Positions 1-8,813 of a stretch of DNA of 64,000 bases are shown in pieces; position 1 is the first letter of the stretch; each line of letters begins with the position of its first letter. A program made the position numbers and the translations under genes. The stretch covers positions 1-64,000 of the forward strand of contig JAIESQ010000094.1 of the NCBI GenBank assembly GCA_019745975.1. The letters run 5' to 3'. Source of the DNA: Pirellulales bacterium. GTDB taxonomy: Bacteria > Planctomycetota > Planctomycetia > Pirellulales > JAEUIK01. The notes below the pieces were generated by a model. It did no database searches. It saw nothing but the letters and a program-made list of their open reading frames with translations, and had not been told where the DNA came from.

Positions 1-48
1 TCTCGCAACCGCAGCATGAAGGGAGAGCCGTTTTTCATGGAATACCAG

Positions 49-1449
49 TTACCGACGATTTCTCAGAAAGTGCAGCCAGAAGACAAACGCGGCGAAAAAC
101 GTCTGTACCCGTGACGTAGCGAGCATCGAATGTACAAGTTCCGCGGCTTCCTGAGACGGACAAGCTAGGAAGTTGGTGGTATCGTCGAAGACGACCGGCT
201 TCTGGTGGCGTGGCCCCACTTTGCCGAAGCGCAGGGATTTGTACATTCCCGCGATAGCAACTTTCCATGGAGCAAAGCTGTACTCACCCACTCCGAACAC
301 GGAGAACTCGGGCTTATCGGTATAGATTGAACTGGCGCGGTTGCTCAGCAAGTCTCGGTGATGCTGTAAGTAGTTCCACGTTTGGGGTGCATGGTGAACG
401 ATTTCGGCGGTACTCTGGCCAATCCGTTGCTGCGGGACAATCATCCAACGTGTCGACGTCCGGTCGGCAACTTTGGAGACCTCCGAGCTCTTGAGCATGG
501 GGAACAAGTAGTCTGGCTCAAGATCGACAAGATCGCCGAGGCCATTCCGAAACTGATTTCCCTCTTGCCGCAATTCCATCACTCGAGAGCAGTCGTGCTT
601 GATGCCGGAGCGCCACTTGATTGCTGAGCCGCCGTCGAGTTGCTTAGTCTGTCGATATGCCTGTAGATCGGCAACCATTGACTTGGCCATCACGCCAATT
701 GTCCTACACGGTTGCCTGGACTCGGAAAGCTGATCGTAGCAGTGCGCGACACGCGGACCGATTACCGGCCCAAAATTCATGACGACAAGCGATGCATCCA
801 CGGCAACGTCGAAATGGGCAGCCGCATCGATGCCAAACAGATTAGCCCTTGTCAGCGAGTAATCACGCTTCCAGCAATAATGCAGCAACTTGCGGGCAAC
901 GACGTTCTTCACCAGCATTGCCAACATCGCGTCGCGACCATTCAGGGCATCGGCGAGTTTCGATAGCATCCATTCGGAGATATCGAAGTTGGACTTGCCG
1001 GTAAGCGCATCCAGTCCTTTGTGACGTTGGAAATTCGTTTTCGTCGGCAAGTTCGATCCGCCCAGCGCACTGACATGCGCGTTGGTCACCCAGGGTGGGT
1101 TGCCAACGACCAGAATCGGCTCAGCAAGGTCGGAAAGTACCGCCGACAAATCCAGTTCAAAGAAGTCGGCGCAGTCGAGAGAGAATCTCGCGTTGTCAGA
1201 GCGCGAGCGCACGGTATCCGCGGCCTTGGCGACGTGAGCCGGATTGATGTCAATTCCTTTCACGACTGCCGCTGTCGGCCACTGGTCTGCAGCGGCCAAG
1301 AGAAATCCGCCGCGGCCACAGGTTGGCTCGAGAATTGTAGCCGCGTCGACTCCCATTTCCTTGAGCAGCGCGCAACAGCGCGTCGCGAGCAGAGGCGGCG
1401 TCTGGAAGTCTCCGAACTCGGCGATTGCCTGGGACTTTGTACGAGGCAT
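49..1449 (-). CDS. N6-adenine DNA methyltransferase, Eco57I-like, possibly truncated at the C-terminus
   Basis: The 466-residue protein has the two motifs of an N6-adenine methylase: a SAM-binding motif I (EPTCGRGGFLLAA, about residues 41-53) and the catalytic NPPW motif IV (about residues 117-120). Such enzymes methylate adenine in a restriction-modification system or act alone. It lies 13 bases downstream of a broken gene on the same strand (1463-2283), which would be the natural place for its endonuclease. The C-terminus ends abruptly after FAAFVFW. Relatives as I recall them continue with a D-x-KRP-x-T segment, and another frame just past this point reads EKSSVTG, so a frameshift near position 70 is possible. 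The region is visibly lower in GC than the neighbouring genes. Methylase assignment is firm; target sequence and activity are unknown. Confidence 0.85.
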   Translation of the reverse strand: MPRTKSQAIAEFGDFQTPPLLATRCCALLKEMGVDAATILEPTCGRGGFLLAAADQWPTAAVVKGIDINPAHVAKAADTVRSRSDNARFSLDCADFFELDLSAVLSDLAEPILVVGNPPWVTNAHVSALGGSNLPTKTNFQRHKGLDALTGKSNFDISEWMLSKLADALNGRDAMLAMLVKNVVARKLLHYCWKRDYSLTRANLFGIDAAAHFDVAVDASLVVMNFGPVIGPRVAHCYDQLSESRQPCRTIGVMAKSMVADLQAYRQTKQLDGGSAIKWRSGIKHDCSRVMELRQEGNQFRNGLGDLVDLEPDYLFPMLKSSEVSKVADRTSTRWMIVPQQRIGQSTAEIVHHAPQTWNYLQHHRDLLSNRASSIYTDKPEFSVFGVGEYSFAPWKVAIAGMYKSLRFGKVGPRHQKPVVFDDTTNFLACPSQEAAELVHSMLATSRVQTFFAAFVFWLHFLRNRR

Positions 1450-1462
1450 AACAATCGGTTCA

Positions 1463-2283
1463 CTAGAAGTACCGAACGCCTTCGGCGGCAGGGTTGTACT
1501 GATATCGCCACTGCAATGCGAACGAGATGGAGATTTTTCCGTTCAGCGGCGAGGTCTTGAACGCGGCCCATTCCACGTCTTTCGGCAATTCGATCTTGCC
1601 CTTGGCGGCCATTACTTCCTCGTATGCTTCAACCGTGGCGCGGATGACCGCGATCTCATCGCGCTGAAGTCCCTTATGCAACGCCTTGTATCCAGCCGAT
1701 GTTTTTCGGGCAAAGACGATCGCGCGCAGCGCGCGCTTCGCCATCTCTTCATCCACGGCGTTGCTGTTGAGACGCTCCCGCAATAGTCGCGCGCTCGCGC
1801 AGAGCTGCTGATCAGCGACTTCTGTTCGCGCGTAGTACATGGCGGCCGTGATCTGTAGCGGTGTGCTCCGCTGCGATTTCAGGAAGTCCGTGCCGTTGTC
1901 CGTTGTAAATGCAAGCCAGAATATCGTATTTGGCGCCTAGCACTCGCTCGTACGGGGAGTCGAATGGCTCGCTAGATTGCGGTTGTTTATCGGATGTCGC
2001 CTTTGTGTTTAGAGACAATTCTGGAATGTCCACGCCTGACGCGGCGCTGCCCGTAAGCGTGATACCGAGCTTTCGGGAGATTTCTGCTTTCAAGAGTTTT
2101 TCGATATAAGTACCTAGCTAGCGACTTGCCGTCCGTTCTTGGCGGTATTCCATGTTGCTTCAGGTGAGCGAGCCACTCGTCGCCGGCGATGCTGGAGCCT
2201 TTGAGCAGTTGATGCTGATCGCCCCGCAGGTAATGGTTGACTTGCTTAACAATGTCGGGAATTTGCGTCGCGTTGAGCCGCAT
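1463..2283 (-). pseudogene. Frameshifted gene upstream of the methylase, possible restriction endonuclease remnant
   Basis: Three overlapping frames on this strand each read like protein in turn. The first starts at 2283 (MRLNATQIPDIVKQ) and runs to about 2110. A second frame continues (YIEKLLKAEISRKLG) to about 1940. The third reads APNTIFWLAFTTDNG and onward to the stop at 1463. The third frame has an in-frame TAG at about 1941, so it cannot be read from upstream without a shift. Joined together the product would be about 270 residues with no motif that I recognise. Position just upstream of the methylase suggests a cognate endonuclease, but that is inference only. Two independent shifts argue for a decayed gene rather than one sequencing error. 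Confidence 0.6.
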
Positions 2284-2546
2284 GGTTCCCAATTCTAGCC
2301 GCGGTGCGCAGCGTCGAAAATGGCTGGCTGTCCGTGGCCCGCTCGAGTCATCGCTTCGGGTGTGCGCCAAGTCAGGCGGACAACCTCAGCACGCGAAATA
2401 GGTTCTAAAGTCGGCCAGCAGGCGTTGGCGTAACGTGGATGTCCACCGCGCGCTGTCGCGCGGAAAAGCTTCACAACGAAGCGGCGATGGAACCGCTACG
2501 GACCTGCCTCGCGTGGCGCGCGCTCGGCACGGCCATTCGCATCAAC

Positions 2547-2583
2547 AAAAAAAGCCGGCCGCCATCGTCAGACAGCGGCCGGC
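2547..2583 (-). terminator. Rho-independent terminator of the candidate RNA
   Basis: On the minus strand the stem GCCGGCCGC/GCGGCCGGC (9 bp, 12-base loop; plus coordinates 2554-2562 and 2575-2583) is followed directly by seven T residues. This is a textbook intrinsic terminator and no annotated gene ends next to it on this strand, which is why a short upstream transcript is inferred. Confidence 0.8.
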
Positions 2584-2719
2584 CGGCCGATATGGCTTGG
2601 TTTGCCACAAGGGCTATGAGAAAGATTGGCTGCCTAGCCAAGGTCGTGACCGCTTGAATCGGACTCCACGAGGGAGACCCCTCAAGCAAGGCCCAGACAA
2701 GCAGCCCGTCGGCTGCTCG

Positions 2720-2752
2720 CTAGGCGAGCCACCTCTGGTTACCACTACACAT
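2720..2752 (-). CDS. 10-residue peptide ORF with near-perfect Shine-Dalgarno
   Basis: The ORF encodes MCSGNQRWLA and stops with TAG inside the loop of a GCTCG/CGAGC hairpin. Eight bases before the ATG is GAAAGGAGGTGGTCC (2755-2769 on the plus strand as its complement). This matches the exact complement of the 16S rRNA 3' end at 14 of 15 positions, and the fifteenth can still form a G-U pair. Such an extended site is far beyond what translation normally needs. The peptide may be a regulatory leader, or the site may titrate or sense ribosomes. Function is not known to me. Confidence 0.4.
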   Translation of the reverse strand: MCSGNQRWLA

Positions 2753-2790
2753 GCGGACCACCTCCTTTCGACCGGGATCACCCCGCCCCG

Positions 2791-3201
2791 GCGCCAGTCC
2801 AGCCTGACAGAGGGCGGGCTTTCGGTCCGGCCGGGGCCACGTTAGCCCCCGGCACTCGCTACGAGCGAATCGTAGGAATCCGGCGCCGATTAGGCAAGAA
2901 AATTCAGCGGGTTGCCGCAGGGGCAAAGTACGCGAAATCTGCCGGATTGGCAGGCACGTACCGCTAAATCCCCAGGTTCTGGCGGCATCCTGCAATGCAA
3001 AGGTGCTCTTCCGCCTGCGATCGACTCCAACTATAAGGGCAGTCAGATAAGGAACTTGCGACGGCAGCGGTCCTGCTGGCGCCGGGCCCGTTCGATTGGT
3101 ATCGGAGTTGCTACCACAAAGCTGTTGCCGATTCGAAGAGCCGTTCGAAACCTCGATTTCAACCGTCGCAATTCGGTAGCCTTCGCGTCGAGGGCATAGG
3201 C
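2791..3201. other. Intergenic stretch without a recognised gene
   Basis: About 410 bases between the candidate RNA and the receiver-domain gene. The ORFs present on both strands have no recognisable protein character. It must hold the promoter of the minus-strand RNA and of the plus-strand receiver gene, but I could not place either with confidence. Confidence 0.4.
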
Positions 3202-3585
3202 GTGGTCAACGTTACTCCTTCCATCCTGATTACCGACGACGATCGCGGGTTCCGCGAGACCGTTCGCGACCTGTTGGAGCCGCAGGGTTTTCGCACCTTG
3301 CTGGCGGCCGACGGCGAGGAGGCGCTGGAGATCGTTCGTTTCGAGCCGGTGCACCTGCTCGTGCTCGACATGCACATGCCCAAGTTGACCGGGCTGGAAA
3401 CGATCCGAGAAATCAAGCGGATGCGCGCCTTGCTGCCGTGCATCCTGGTTTCGGCGGCATTTGACGAAGAGCTTGAGCGGCTCGCGCAGGAGCAGGCCTT
3501 CTCGGTGTTGCACAAGCCGGTCAGCGGCCACAAGATCACGCAGACCGTGCGGCTGGCCTTGCGCTGGACCTACAACTGGCGGTAG
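3202..3585 (+). CDS. Stand-alone response regulator receiver protein (CheY-like)
   Basis: At 127 residues this is a single receiver domain with no output domain. The acidic triad DDD (residues 11-13), the phospho-acceptor aspartate in LLVLDMHMPKLTG (about residue 56) and the conserved lysine of LHKPVSG (about residue 107) are all present, so it should accept phosphate from a histidine kinase or phosphotransfer protein. GTG at 3202 is used as start because it places the first beta strand (SILITDDD) normally; there is no strong ribosome site. No kinase gene is nearby, so the partner is unknown. The next gene, moaB-like, follows by 55 bases and seems unrelated. Confidence 0.85.
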   Translation: MVNVTPSILITDDDRGFRETVRDLLEPQGFRTLLAADGEEALEIVRFEPVHLLVLDMHMPKLTGLETIREIKRMRALLPCILVSAAFDEELERLAQEQAFSVLHKPVSGHKITQTVRLALRWTYNWR

Positions 3586-3640
3586 CCGGCGACCGTCGGA
3601 TAGCCGTCAACTTCACACGCATCGCGGCGCAGAACACCCG

Positions 3641-4150
3641 ATGAGCCAATCGGCCGCCGAGCATCGCAGTCAATCTCCCGAGCGCGTCGGTTGCGCGGTC
3701 GTGACCGTGAGTGACACCCGCACGCTGGAGACCGACACTGGGGGCGGGACAATCGTTGAACGATTGACTGCCGCCGGCCACGAAGTGATGGCGCGCGAGA
3801 TCGTGCCCGACGAACCGCGCCAGTTGCGCTCGCTATTAGTGGCGTTGTCGAATCGGCCGGAGGTCGACGCGATTTTGATCACCGGTGGCACCGGTATTTC
3901 GCGACGCGATCGCACGTTCGAGACCGTCACCGACTTGCTCGACAAACAGATACCCGGCTACGGCGAGCTGTTTCGCTGGTTGAGCTTTGCGGAGATCGGC
4001 GCGGCGGCCATGCTCAGCCGCACGATCGGTGGGCTGTTGGGGCAGACGGTCGTGCTCACGATGCCGGGCTCGCCGCATGCGGTCTGCCTGGCGATGGAAA
4101 AGCTCGTTCTGCCGGAGTTAGGACATCTGGTGCGTGAGGCGCGGCGGTAG
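3641..4150 (+). CDS. moaB: MoaB/MogA-family molybdopterin adenylyltransferase
   Basis: The 169-residue protein shows the MoaB/MogA fold signatures: VTVSDTR near the N-terminus, ITGGTGISRRD in the middle (the conserved GGTG loop that binds molybdopterin) and the later MPGSPHAV segment. These proteins adenylate molybdopterin before metal insertion in molybdenum cofactor synthesis. The ATG at 3641 is preferred over the upstream extension, which overlaps the receiver gene and reads as low-complexity arginine-rich sequence. There are no other Moco genes in the window. Confidence 0.9.
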   Translation: MSQSAAEHRSQSPERVGCAVVTVSDTRTLETDTGGGTIVERLTAAGHEVMAREIVPDEPRQLRSLLVALSNRPEVDAILITGGTGISRRDRTFETVTDLLDKQIPGYGELFRWLSFAEIGAAAMLSRTIGGLLGQTVVLTMPGSPHAVCLAMEKLVLPELGHLVREARR

Positions 4151-4401
4151 GCGACAAGCTTTGGCGAGGCGAATGGCAACCGGCGCAGTGCCATACGCCG
4201 AAAAGCGCGACCTTCCCTGGCACTTCTCATCCTCAACTTGCTAGCACCTCGGTGCGATTGCTCTAGGGCCACACTGCTCGGCTCGCTATCCTAGCCGCCC
4301 CGCTGGACGGCTGACGCTGCTCCCATACTGTGCGCTGCGCGCCCGCGGTCCAGAACCTAGCTGTAGGTCGCATTCGTCGCGGAAAGCCACGGAGGGCTCT
4401 C

Positions 4402-5382
4402 ATGCGCAAGGGTCTCATGCCCCTGCTGTTGTTGGCGGGCGTGGTCGCCGCCGGCGTTTATACCGGCAAGATCGACATTGCCAGCCTGAAGAAGCTGGGA
4501 ACGCTGGCCACGAGTGTGGTCACGTCGGGCGGATCGCGCGAAGAGACGATCCCGGCCGCGTCGGGCGATACGATTCGCATTGCCAGCTTCAACATCCAAG
4601 TGTTTGGCACCGCGAAGTTCAACAAGCCCGAGGTGGTTGACATACTCGCCCGCGTGGTGCGGATGTTCGATGTGGTGGCGATCCAGGAAGTGCGCTCAGC
4701 CGACGAGACGCTGTTGCCGCGATTCGTCGATCTGGTGAATTCCACGGGGCGGCATTACGAGTATGTGATCGGTCCGCGGCTGGGGCGCACGTCGAGCAAG
4801 GAGCAGTATGCGTTCGTGTTCGACAGCGAGCGGATCGAAGTCGATCGCCGCACCGTGTACACGGTCAACGATCCCGCCGATCGGCTGCACCGCGAGCCGC
4901 TGGTGGCCGAGTTCCGCGTGCGCGGCGTGCCCACCAACGAGGCGTTCACCTTCAAGCTCGTGAACATTCACACTGATCCCGACGAGGTGCCGGCCGAGCT
5001 CGAGGCGCTGGCCGACGCGCTGCAGGCGGTGCGCCGCGATGGCAGCGGCGAGGACGACGTGCTCGTACTTGGCGATCTGAACGCCGACGACGATCACTAC
5101 GGGGCGCTGCGGGGCATCTACGATCTGACTTGGGCACTGTCGCGGACGCCGACGAACACGCAGCAGAACCACATGTACGACAATTTGCTGTTCGATCGCA
5201 ACGCAACTGGCGAGTTTCTGGGGCGCTCCGGCGTGCTCAACTTACGGAGCGAATTCGGACTGTCGCTCGACCAGGCACTGGCGGTCTCCGATCACTTACC
5301 GGTTTGGGGGGAATTCAGCGCGTACGAAGGTGGCGGCGAGCAGCGACTGGCAACGCGTCCCGACGAAGCGCGGCCGCGGTAA
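4402..5382 (+). CDS. Endonuclease/exonuclease/phosphatase family protein, membrane-anchored or secreted
   Basis: The 326-residue protein begins with MRKGLMPLLLLAGVV, a hydrophobic signal or anchor, then after about 55 residues enters an endonuclease/exonuclease/phosphatase fold. Visible signatures are IRIASFNIQVFG (strand with the metal-site Asn), VVAIQEVR (metal-binding Glu), LVLGDLNADD (catalytic Asp/Asn) and the terminal VSDHLPVWGEF (catalytic Asp-His). The fold covers DNase I-like nucleases and phosphodiesterases, so substrate cannot be given; export favours an extracytoplasmic nuclease or lipid phosphatase. The start at 4402 follows a good GGAGGG ribosome site; the earlier in-frame start has none. 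Confidence 0.85.
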   Translation: MRKGLMPLLLLAGVVAAGVYTGKIDIASLKKLGTLATSVVTSGGSREETIPAASGDTIRIASFNIQVFGTAKFNKPEVVDILARVVRMFDVVAIQEVRSADETLLPRFVDLVNSTGRHYEYVIGPRLGRTSSKEQYAFVFDSERIEVDRRTVYTVNDPADRLHREPLVAEFRVRGVPTNEAFTFKLVNIHTDPDEVPAELEALADALQAVRRDGSGEDDVLVLGDLNADDDHYGALRGIYDLTWALSRTPTNTQQNHMYDNLLFDRNATGEFLGRSGVLNLRSEFGLSLDQALAVSDHLPVWGEFSAYEGGGEQRLATRPDEARPR

Positions 5383-5426
5383 CGGTATTCGACGTCGATC
5401 TCGATGCAGCCCATGGCCGGCGCGAG

Positions 5427-7541
5427 TCAGTCGGTCGGGGGTTTCGGTGGCGCGTCGCGGTACGGCTCGCCGCGACGGTATTGCTCCAACCGCGCTGCGA
5501 GCGGGACCAGGCTATCGGCCGATGTTCGCGGATCGGAGCGGGCCAGCGACAGCGCTTTCTCTTCGGCAGCGATCGCCTGATCGAACTGCCGGTTCTCGGA
5601 ATAGGCCGCGGCCAAGGTGTCCCAATACGACCACGGCACTTGCTTCGGCTTGCGAACGAGCGACTCGGCCAGCGCCAATGCCCGTGCCGCGTCGCGAAAT
5701 CGCTCGTCGGGGCAAGTGGCAAGCAGCCAACCGAGGTTGTTGACGGCAGCGAGATGCTCCGGATTGGCATTCAAGAGACTTTGTAGGAGCGCAATTGCCT
5801 CAGCGTACTCCCCCTGTTGCTTCGCGCAATTCGCCAGGCCAAGTTGGGCGTCGGCGTTCTTAGGTTCGAGTTCTCGAACGGCCTCGTATCTCCGCCGGGC
5901 TGCCGAGAACCGTCCGTCGCGCAGGTCGCACTCCGCCAGATTCAACATTGCCGGCAGAAACTTCGCGTCGGCGGCGACCGCCTGCTCGAATCGCTCGCGC
6001 GCGGCCGCGGCATTGCCTTCGGCCAGCAAGAGAATGCCCGCGCCGGTGTGCGCGGGCGCGAAATCGGGGCGCACCGCAATCGCTTCGTCGAGAAAGCGGC
6101 GGGCGCGGGTTGCGTCACCGGCTTGCAGAAGCCGCTGCGCGTGGGCGGTTTTGGCAGCGGCCATTCGTGAGCTGGCGAGATCGGCCAACCGTTGCTGGAA
6201 TGTCAAATCGGGCTGGTCGGCGCGCCAGCGCCGGAGCACGCCGTCACTGCGCGCGGCGTCGACGTTGATTAAGTGATCGCGAAGTTGAACGAGCTTCAAC
6301 TTGTCGCCGCTCGAGGTCTTGAAAGTCAGGCTTTCGTCGTCGCGAAACGGCAGATGACAGTCGATGCAGTTGGCGGCCAAGCGCGGACCGATGTTCGCGG
6401 CGTCGGGATGACTTTCGGGCGCGTGGCACTCGGCACAGCGCTGCGAATAAACCTCCAGATCGCCCCGGTCGGCCACGTGGGGATCGTGGCAAGTCGTGCA
6501 GGTCATGTGCGGCGATTTGCGGAAGCACGCCGACTGGCTCAGGCGGTCCAGTTGGTTGACCGTGTGCACTAGTCCTACGTCGGCGGCGCTCGTGTCGAAA
6601 CGAAATGAGTCGGCCAGCGCCTCGCCCGCCGCGTAGCTGAACGAGGGCTTGATCGGACGACCGGCCGCCCCATGGCACAGCGAGCAATTGTCGAGCTGCA
6701 ATTGGCGACTGAGCAAACGGGGATCGACGATGTGTTCGCCGCGCGTCGCCTCGGGATGGGCACGGTGAAAGGCCACGTGCTGGCTGCCGCGCCCGTGGCA
6801 GCGTTCGCAGGAGATGGCGGCGATGAAGTTGTCCTGCCGGTAGGAGTTCGTCGTGCCGGGCACATGCTCGAAATAGGTCGCATGGCATTCCAGGCAGCGC
6901 GGCGAGATCGGGCGATCCCACCAGGCGAAGCGATCGGAGAACCCCGGCGCGTTGGTCCAGCTTTCCAGCGGCACGAAGTACACCAGCGGCATTTGAAACA
7001 GTTGGTCGTTGTGCCAATACAGGTAACCAAGTGCGAGCTTGCCCGACCCCATCACCAAGTCGGCCCGGTGCGTCGTGCGCACCATCCCTTGCGGCGTTCC
7101 TTCGAACGAAGTTTGAAACATGCCCTGTTCGTTGGCCGCGACTTCGTACCAGAGGTCGTCGCGGCGAGTGCGCACGACGCTTTTTTCAGGACTGAAGTCG
7201 CCAAAGCGCTCGGCGCCTGTGGCGACCCGCAGGCTTTGTGCATGCGCCGTGGCCGCGAAGGACTCGACTTTGTCGGCGTGACACTCGCGACACGTTTCCA
7301 CGCCGGCGAATGGGTCGTCGAAGTTCCGCACAGCCAGAGGTGTCAGCGCCGCCCCTTCCGCAGTGACTACATCCTCTATCCGATTGCGTCGCATGAACCA
7401 GACAACCGCCGCGCCCGCCGCGATCGCTAGCAAGGCGACTAGCGCGACGCGCCGCCACCAGATCGGCGTGCGCGTGGTGGTCGCTGGAGCGGTGTTCTCG
7501 GCGGTGGCTTCGCCGTCCGATTCTGTGGTAGTACTCGACAT
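5427..7541 (-). CDS. Seven-haem cytochrome c with C-terminal TPR repeats
   Basis: The 704-residue protein has one N-terminal transmembrane helix (about residues 32-50) and then seven CxxCH haem-binding motifs at about residues 84, 216, 245, 286, 348, 369 and 392. From about residue 470 the chain becomes alanine-rich helical repeats typical of tetratricopeptide repeats (for example ARRFLDEAIAVRPDFAPAH and RYEAVRELEPKNADAQLGL). The haem part resembles the cytochrome c554-type multihaem proteins common in planctomycetes. It should sit in the periplasm anchored to the membrane, moving electrons, with the TPR part binding a partner. The neighbours (nuclease-like and oxidoreductase genes) do not reveal the partner. 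Confidence 0.88.
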   Translation of the reverse strand: MSSTTTESDGEATAENTAPATTTRTPIWWRRVALVALLAIAAGAAVVWFMRRNRIEDVVTAEGAALTPLAVRNFDDPFAGVETCRECHADKVESFAATAHAQSLRVATGAERFGDFSPEKSVVRTRRDDLWYEVAANEQGMFQTSFEGTPQGMVRTTHRADLVMGSGKLALGYLYWHNDQLFQMPLVYFVPLESWTNAPGFSDRFAWWDRPISPRCLECHATYFEHVPGTTNSYRQDNFIAAISCERCHGRGSQHVAFHRAHPEATRGEHIVDPRLLSRQLQLDNCSLCHGAAGRPIKPSFSYAAGEALADSFRFDTSAADVGLVHTVNQLDRLSQSACFRKSPHMTCTTCHDPHVADRGDLEVYSQRCAECHAPESHPDAANIGPRLAANCIDCHLPFRDDESLTFKTSSGDKLKLVQLRDHLINVDAARSDGVLRRWRADQPDLTFQQRLADLASSRMAAAKTAHAQRLLQAGDATRARRFLDEAIAVRPDFAPAHTGAGILLLAEGNAAAARERFEQAVAADAKFLPAMLNLAECDLRDGRFSAARRRYEAVRELEPKNADAQLGLANCAKQQGEYAEAIALLQSLLNANPEHLAAVNNLGWLLATCPDERFRDAARALALAESLVRKPKQVPWSYWDTLAAAYSENRQFDQAIAAEEKALSLARSDPRTSADSLVPLAARLEQYRRGEPYRDAPPKPPTD

Positions 7542-7660
7542 GAATTCCGCAAGAAAATGTGTCCACGCCAGCGTAGACCATCAGTCTGAGTATAGTCCTC
7601 CCAAGGGATCGGACTGAATTGCCGAGGCGCGCTGGCGCGGCGAACCCCGTGGACCAATCG

Positions 7661-8767
7661 CTATTTCAGGCCCAACAGCGGATGCTCGCCACGCGACAAC
7701 GGGAAGCTGACCGGTCCGCCCGCGCGCTGCGACTGGAACACCGCCAGGATCATTTCCATCGCCGTGCGGCCGGCGACGCCATTGCACAAGGGTTCGCGCT
7801 GCGCTTCGATGGCGGCAATCAAGTCGAGGGCTGCGGCCACGTTGCCGGCGCTAGCCGGAGGATTATCGATCGGCTCGATCACGCCGACCCCCGCGCTCGA
7901 TACGTCCTTCCATGCCGCCCCGCTGCGCCCCGGGCACCAGCCGGGGTCTTCCAATAGTTTGACGGTGGGCAGATAGCCCGTGGCGATCTCGATAATTCCG
8001 CGGCTGCCGTAGATCTGCAGTGCGAAGCGCGAGGGATTGCCGGCCGCGCCGCGCGTCGATTGAAACGTGGCGGTCGCGCCGCTGGCCAGGCCGTAGGTGG
8101 CCCGCACGTCGTCGCCGGCCAGCGGGCCGAGCCCTTCGTTCCCCTCGACCACGTCGCTGCGGCGGATCGGGCGTCCTTCCTGGCGGACGTGCGCGAAGCA
8201 CCACTGGGGCGCCCCGCCATATTCGGCCGTGAGGTTCATGATGTGCGTGCCGAGCACCCACAAGTCTTCGGCGCCGCCGCGATGGTCTTCCTTGCCGCGA
8301 CCGCGATACTCGAACACCTTGCCGATCGCGCCATCAGCCAAGAGCTCGCGGACGCGGTCGAATTTGGGGCTGTAGCGCGTAATCATGGCCAGCGCCAGCC
8401 GCGTGTGGGTCATTTCGCAGGCGCGGATCACGGCGTCGGCCTCGGCCAAGGTGCGGCAGAACGGCTTCTCCATGTAGACATGAATTCCGCGCTGAGCGCA
8501 GGCCGTGGCAATCTCGGCGTGGCGATCGATCCACCGCATGGCGATGGCCGCGATATCGGGCTTCTCGCGATCGAGCAGTTCGCGAAAGTCGGCATACGCG
8601 CGCTCAACGCCCACCTTCTTGGCGGTGGCGGCGAGCCCTGCGGCATTGTCGTCGGCAACGGCGACCACCTGCGTGCGCGGCACGTCGCGCCACATGACGT
8701 CGAGGCCGTGACCGTAGTCGCCGCGCCCCGTGCTGCCGATCACCGCCACGCGATAGGTCTTGTCCAT
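7661..8767 (-). CDS. Gfo/Idh/MocA-family NAD(P)-dependent oxidoreductase
   Basis: At 368 residues this has the usual length of the family. It opens with a Rossmann dinucleotide site (VAVIGSTGRGDYG), has VVAVADD at the end of the second strand, and shows the EKPFCRTLAEAD motif (about residues 100-112) with the lysine that binds cofactor and substrate. The C-terminal half is the alpha/beta substrate domain. Family members oxidise or reduce sugars, inositols and related polyols; planctomycetes carry dozens of paralogues and the substrate is not predictable. A GGAGGG ribosome site lies about 7 bases before the ATG. No N-terminal twin-arginine signal is seen, so it is cytoplasmic. Confidence 0.88.
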   Translation of the reverse strand: MDKTYRVAVIGSTGRGDYGHGLDVMWRDVPRTQVVAVADDNAAGLAATAKKVGVERAYADFRELLDREKPDIAAIAMRWIDRHAEIATACAQRGIHVYMEKPFCRTLAEADAVIRACEMTHTRLALAMITRYSPKFDRVRELLADGAIGKVFEYRGRGKEDHRGGAEDLWVLGTHIMNLTAEYGGAPQWCFAHVRQEGRPIRRSDVVEGNEGLGPLAGDDVRATYGLASGATATFQSTRGAAGNPSRFALQIYGSRGIIEIATGYLPTVKLLEDPGWCPGRSGAAWKDVSSAGVGVIEPIDNPPASAGNVAAALDLIAAIEAQREPLCNGVAGRTAMEMILAVFQSQRAGGPVSFPLSRGEHPLLGLK

Positions 8768-8813
8768 CGTCGGCCCTCCGGAGAAGAGCCGCCGATTATA
8801 CCTGCTTCAGAGG

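Larger units (their letters stand above)
2547..2790 (-). ncRNA. Candidate structured RNA with a leader ORF and intrinsic terminator
   Basis: Read on the minus strand, this stretch holds a series of perfect short hairpins: AGCAGCC/GGCTGCT with a GACG loop (2700-2717), GCTTGA/TCAAGC enclosing a smaller stem (about 2655-2690), TTGGCT/AGCCAA (2626-2641), then a 9-bp GC stem followed by seven T residues (2547-2583). No long ORF fits; the protein-like reading is a 10-codon ORF at its 5' part. The 5' end is not determined; 2790 is a guess just upstream of the ribosome-binding site. It could be a small RNA, an attenuator without its downstream gene, or a short-peptide mRNA. I do not recognise it as tmRNA, SRP RNA or RNase P RNA. 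Confidence 0.5.

Noticed and set aside
2755-2790. Possible 16S rRNA 3' end
   Set aside because: Only the anti-Shine-Dalgarno-complement stretch is shared; no flanking rRNA sequence is present and the sense is that of a ribosome-binding site.
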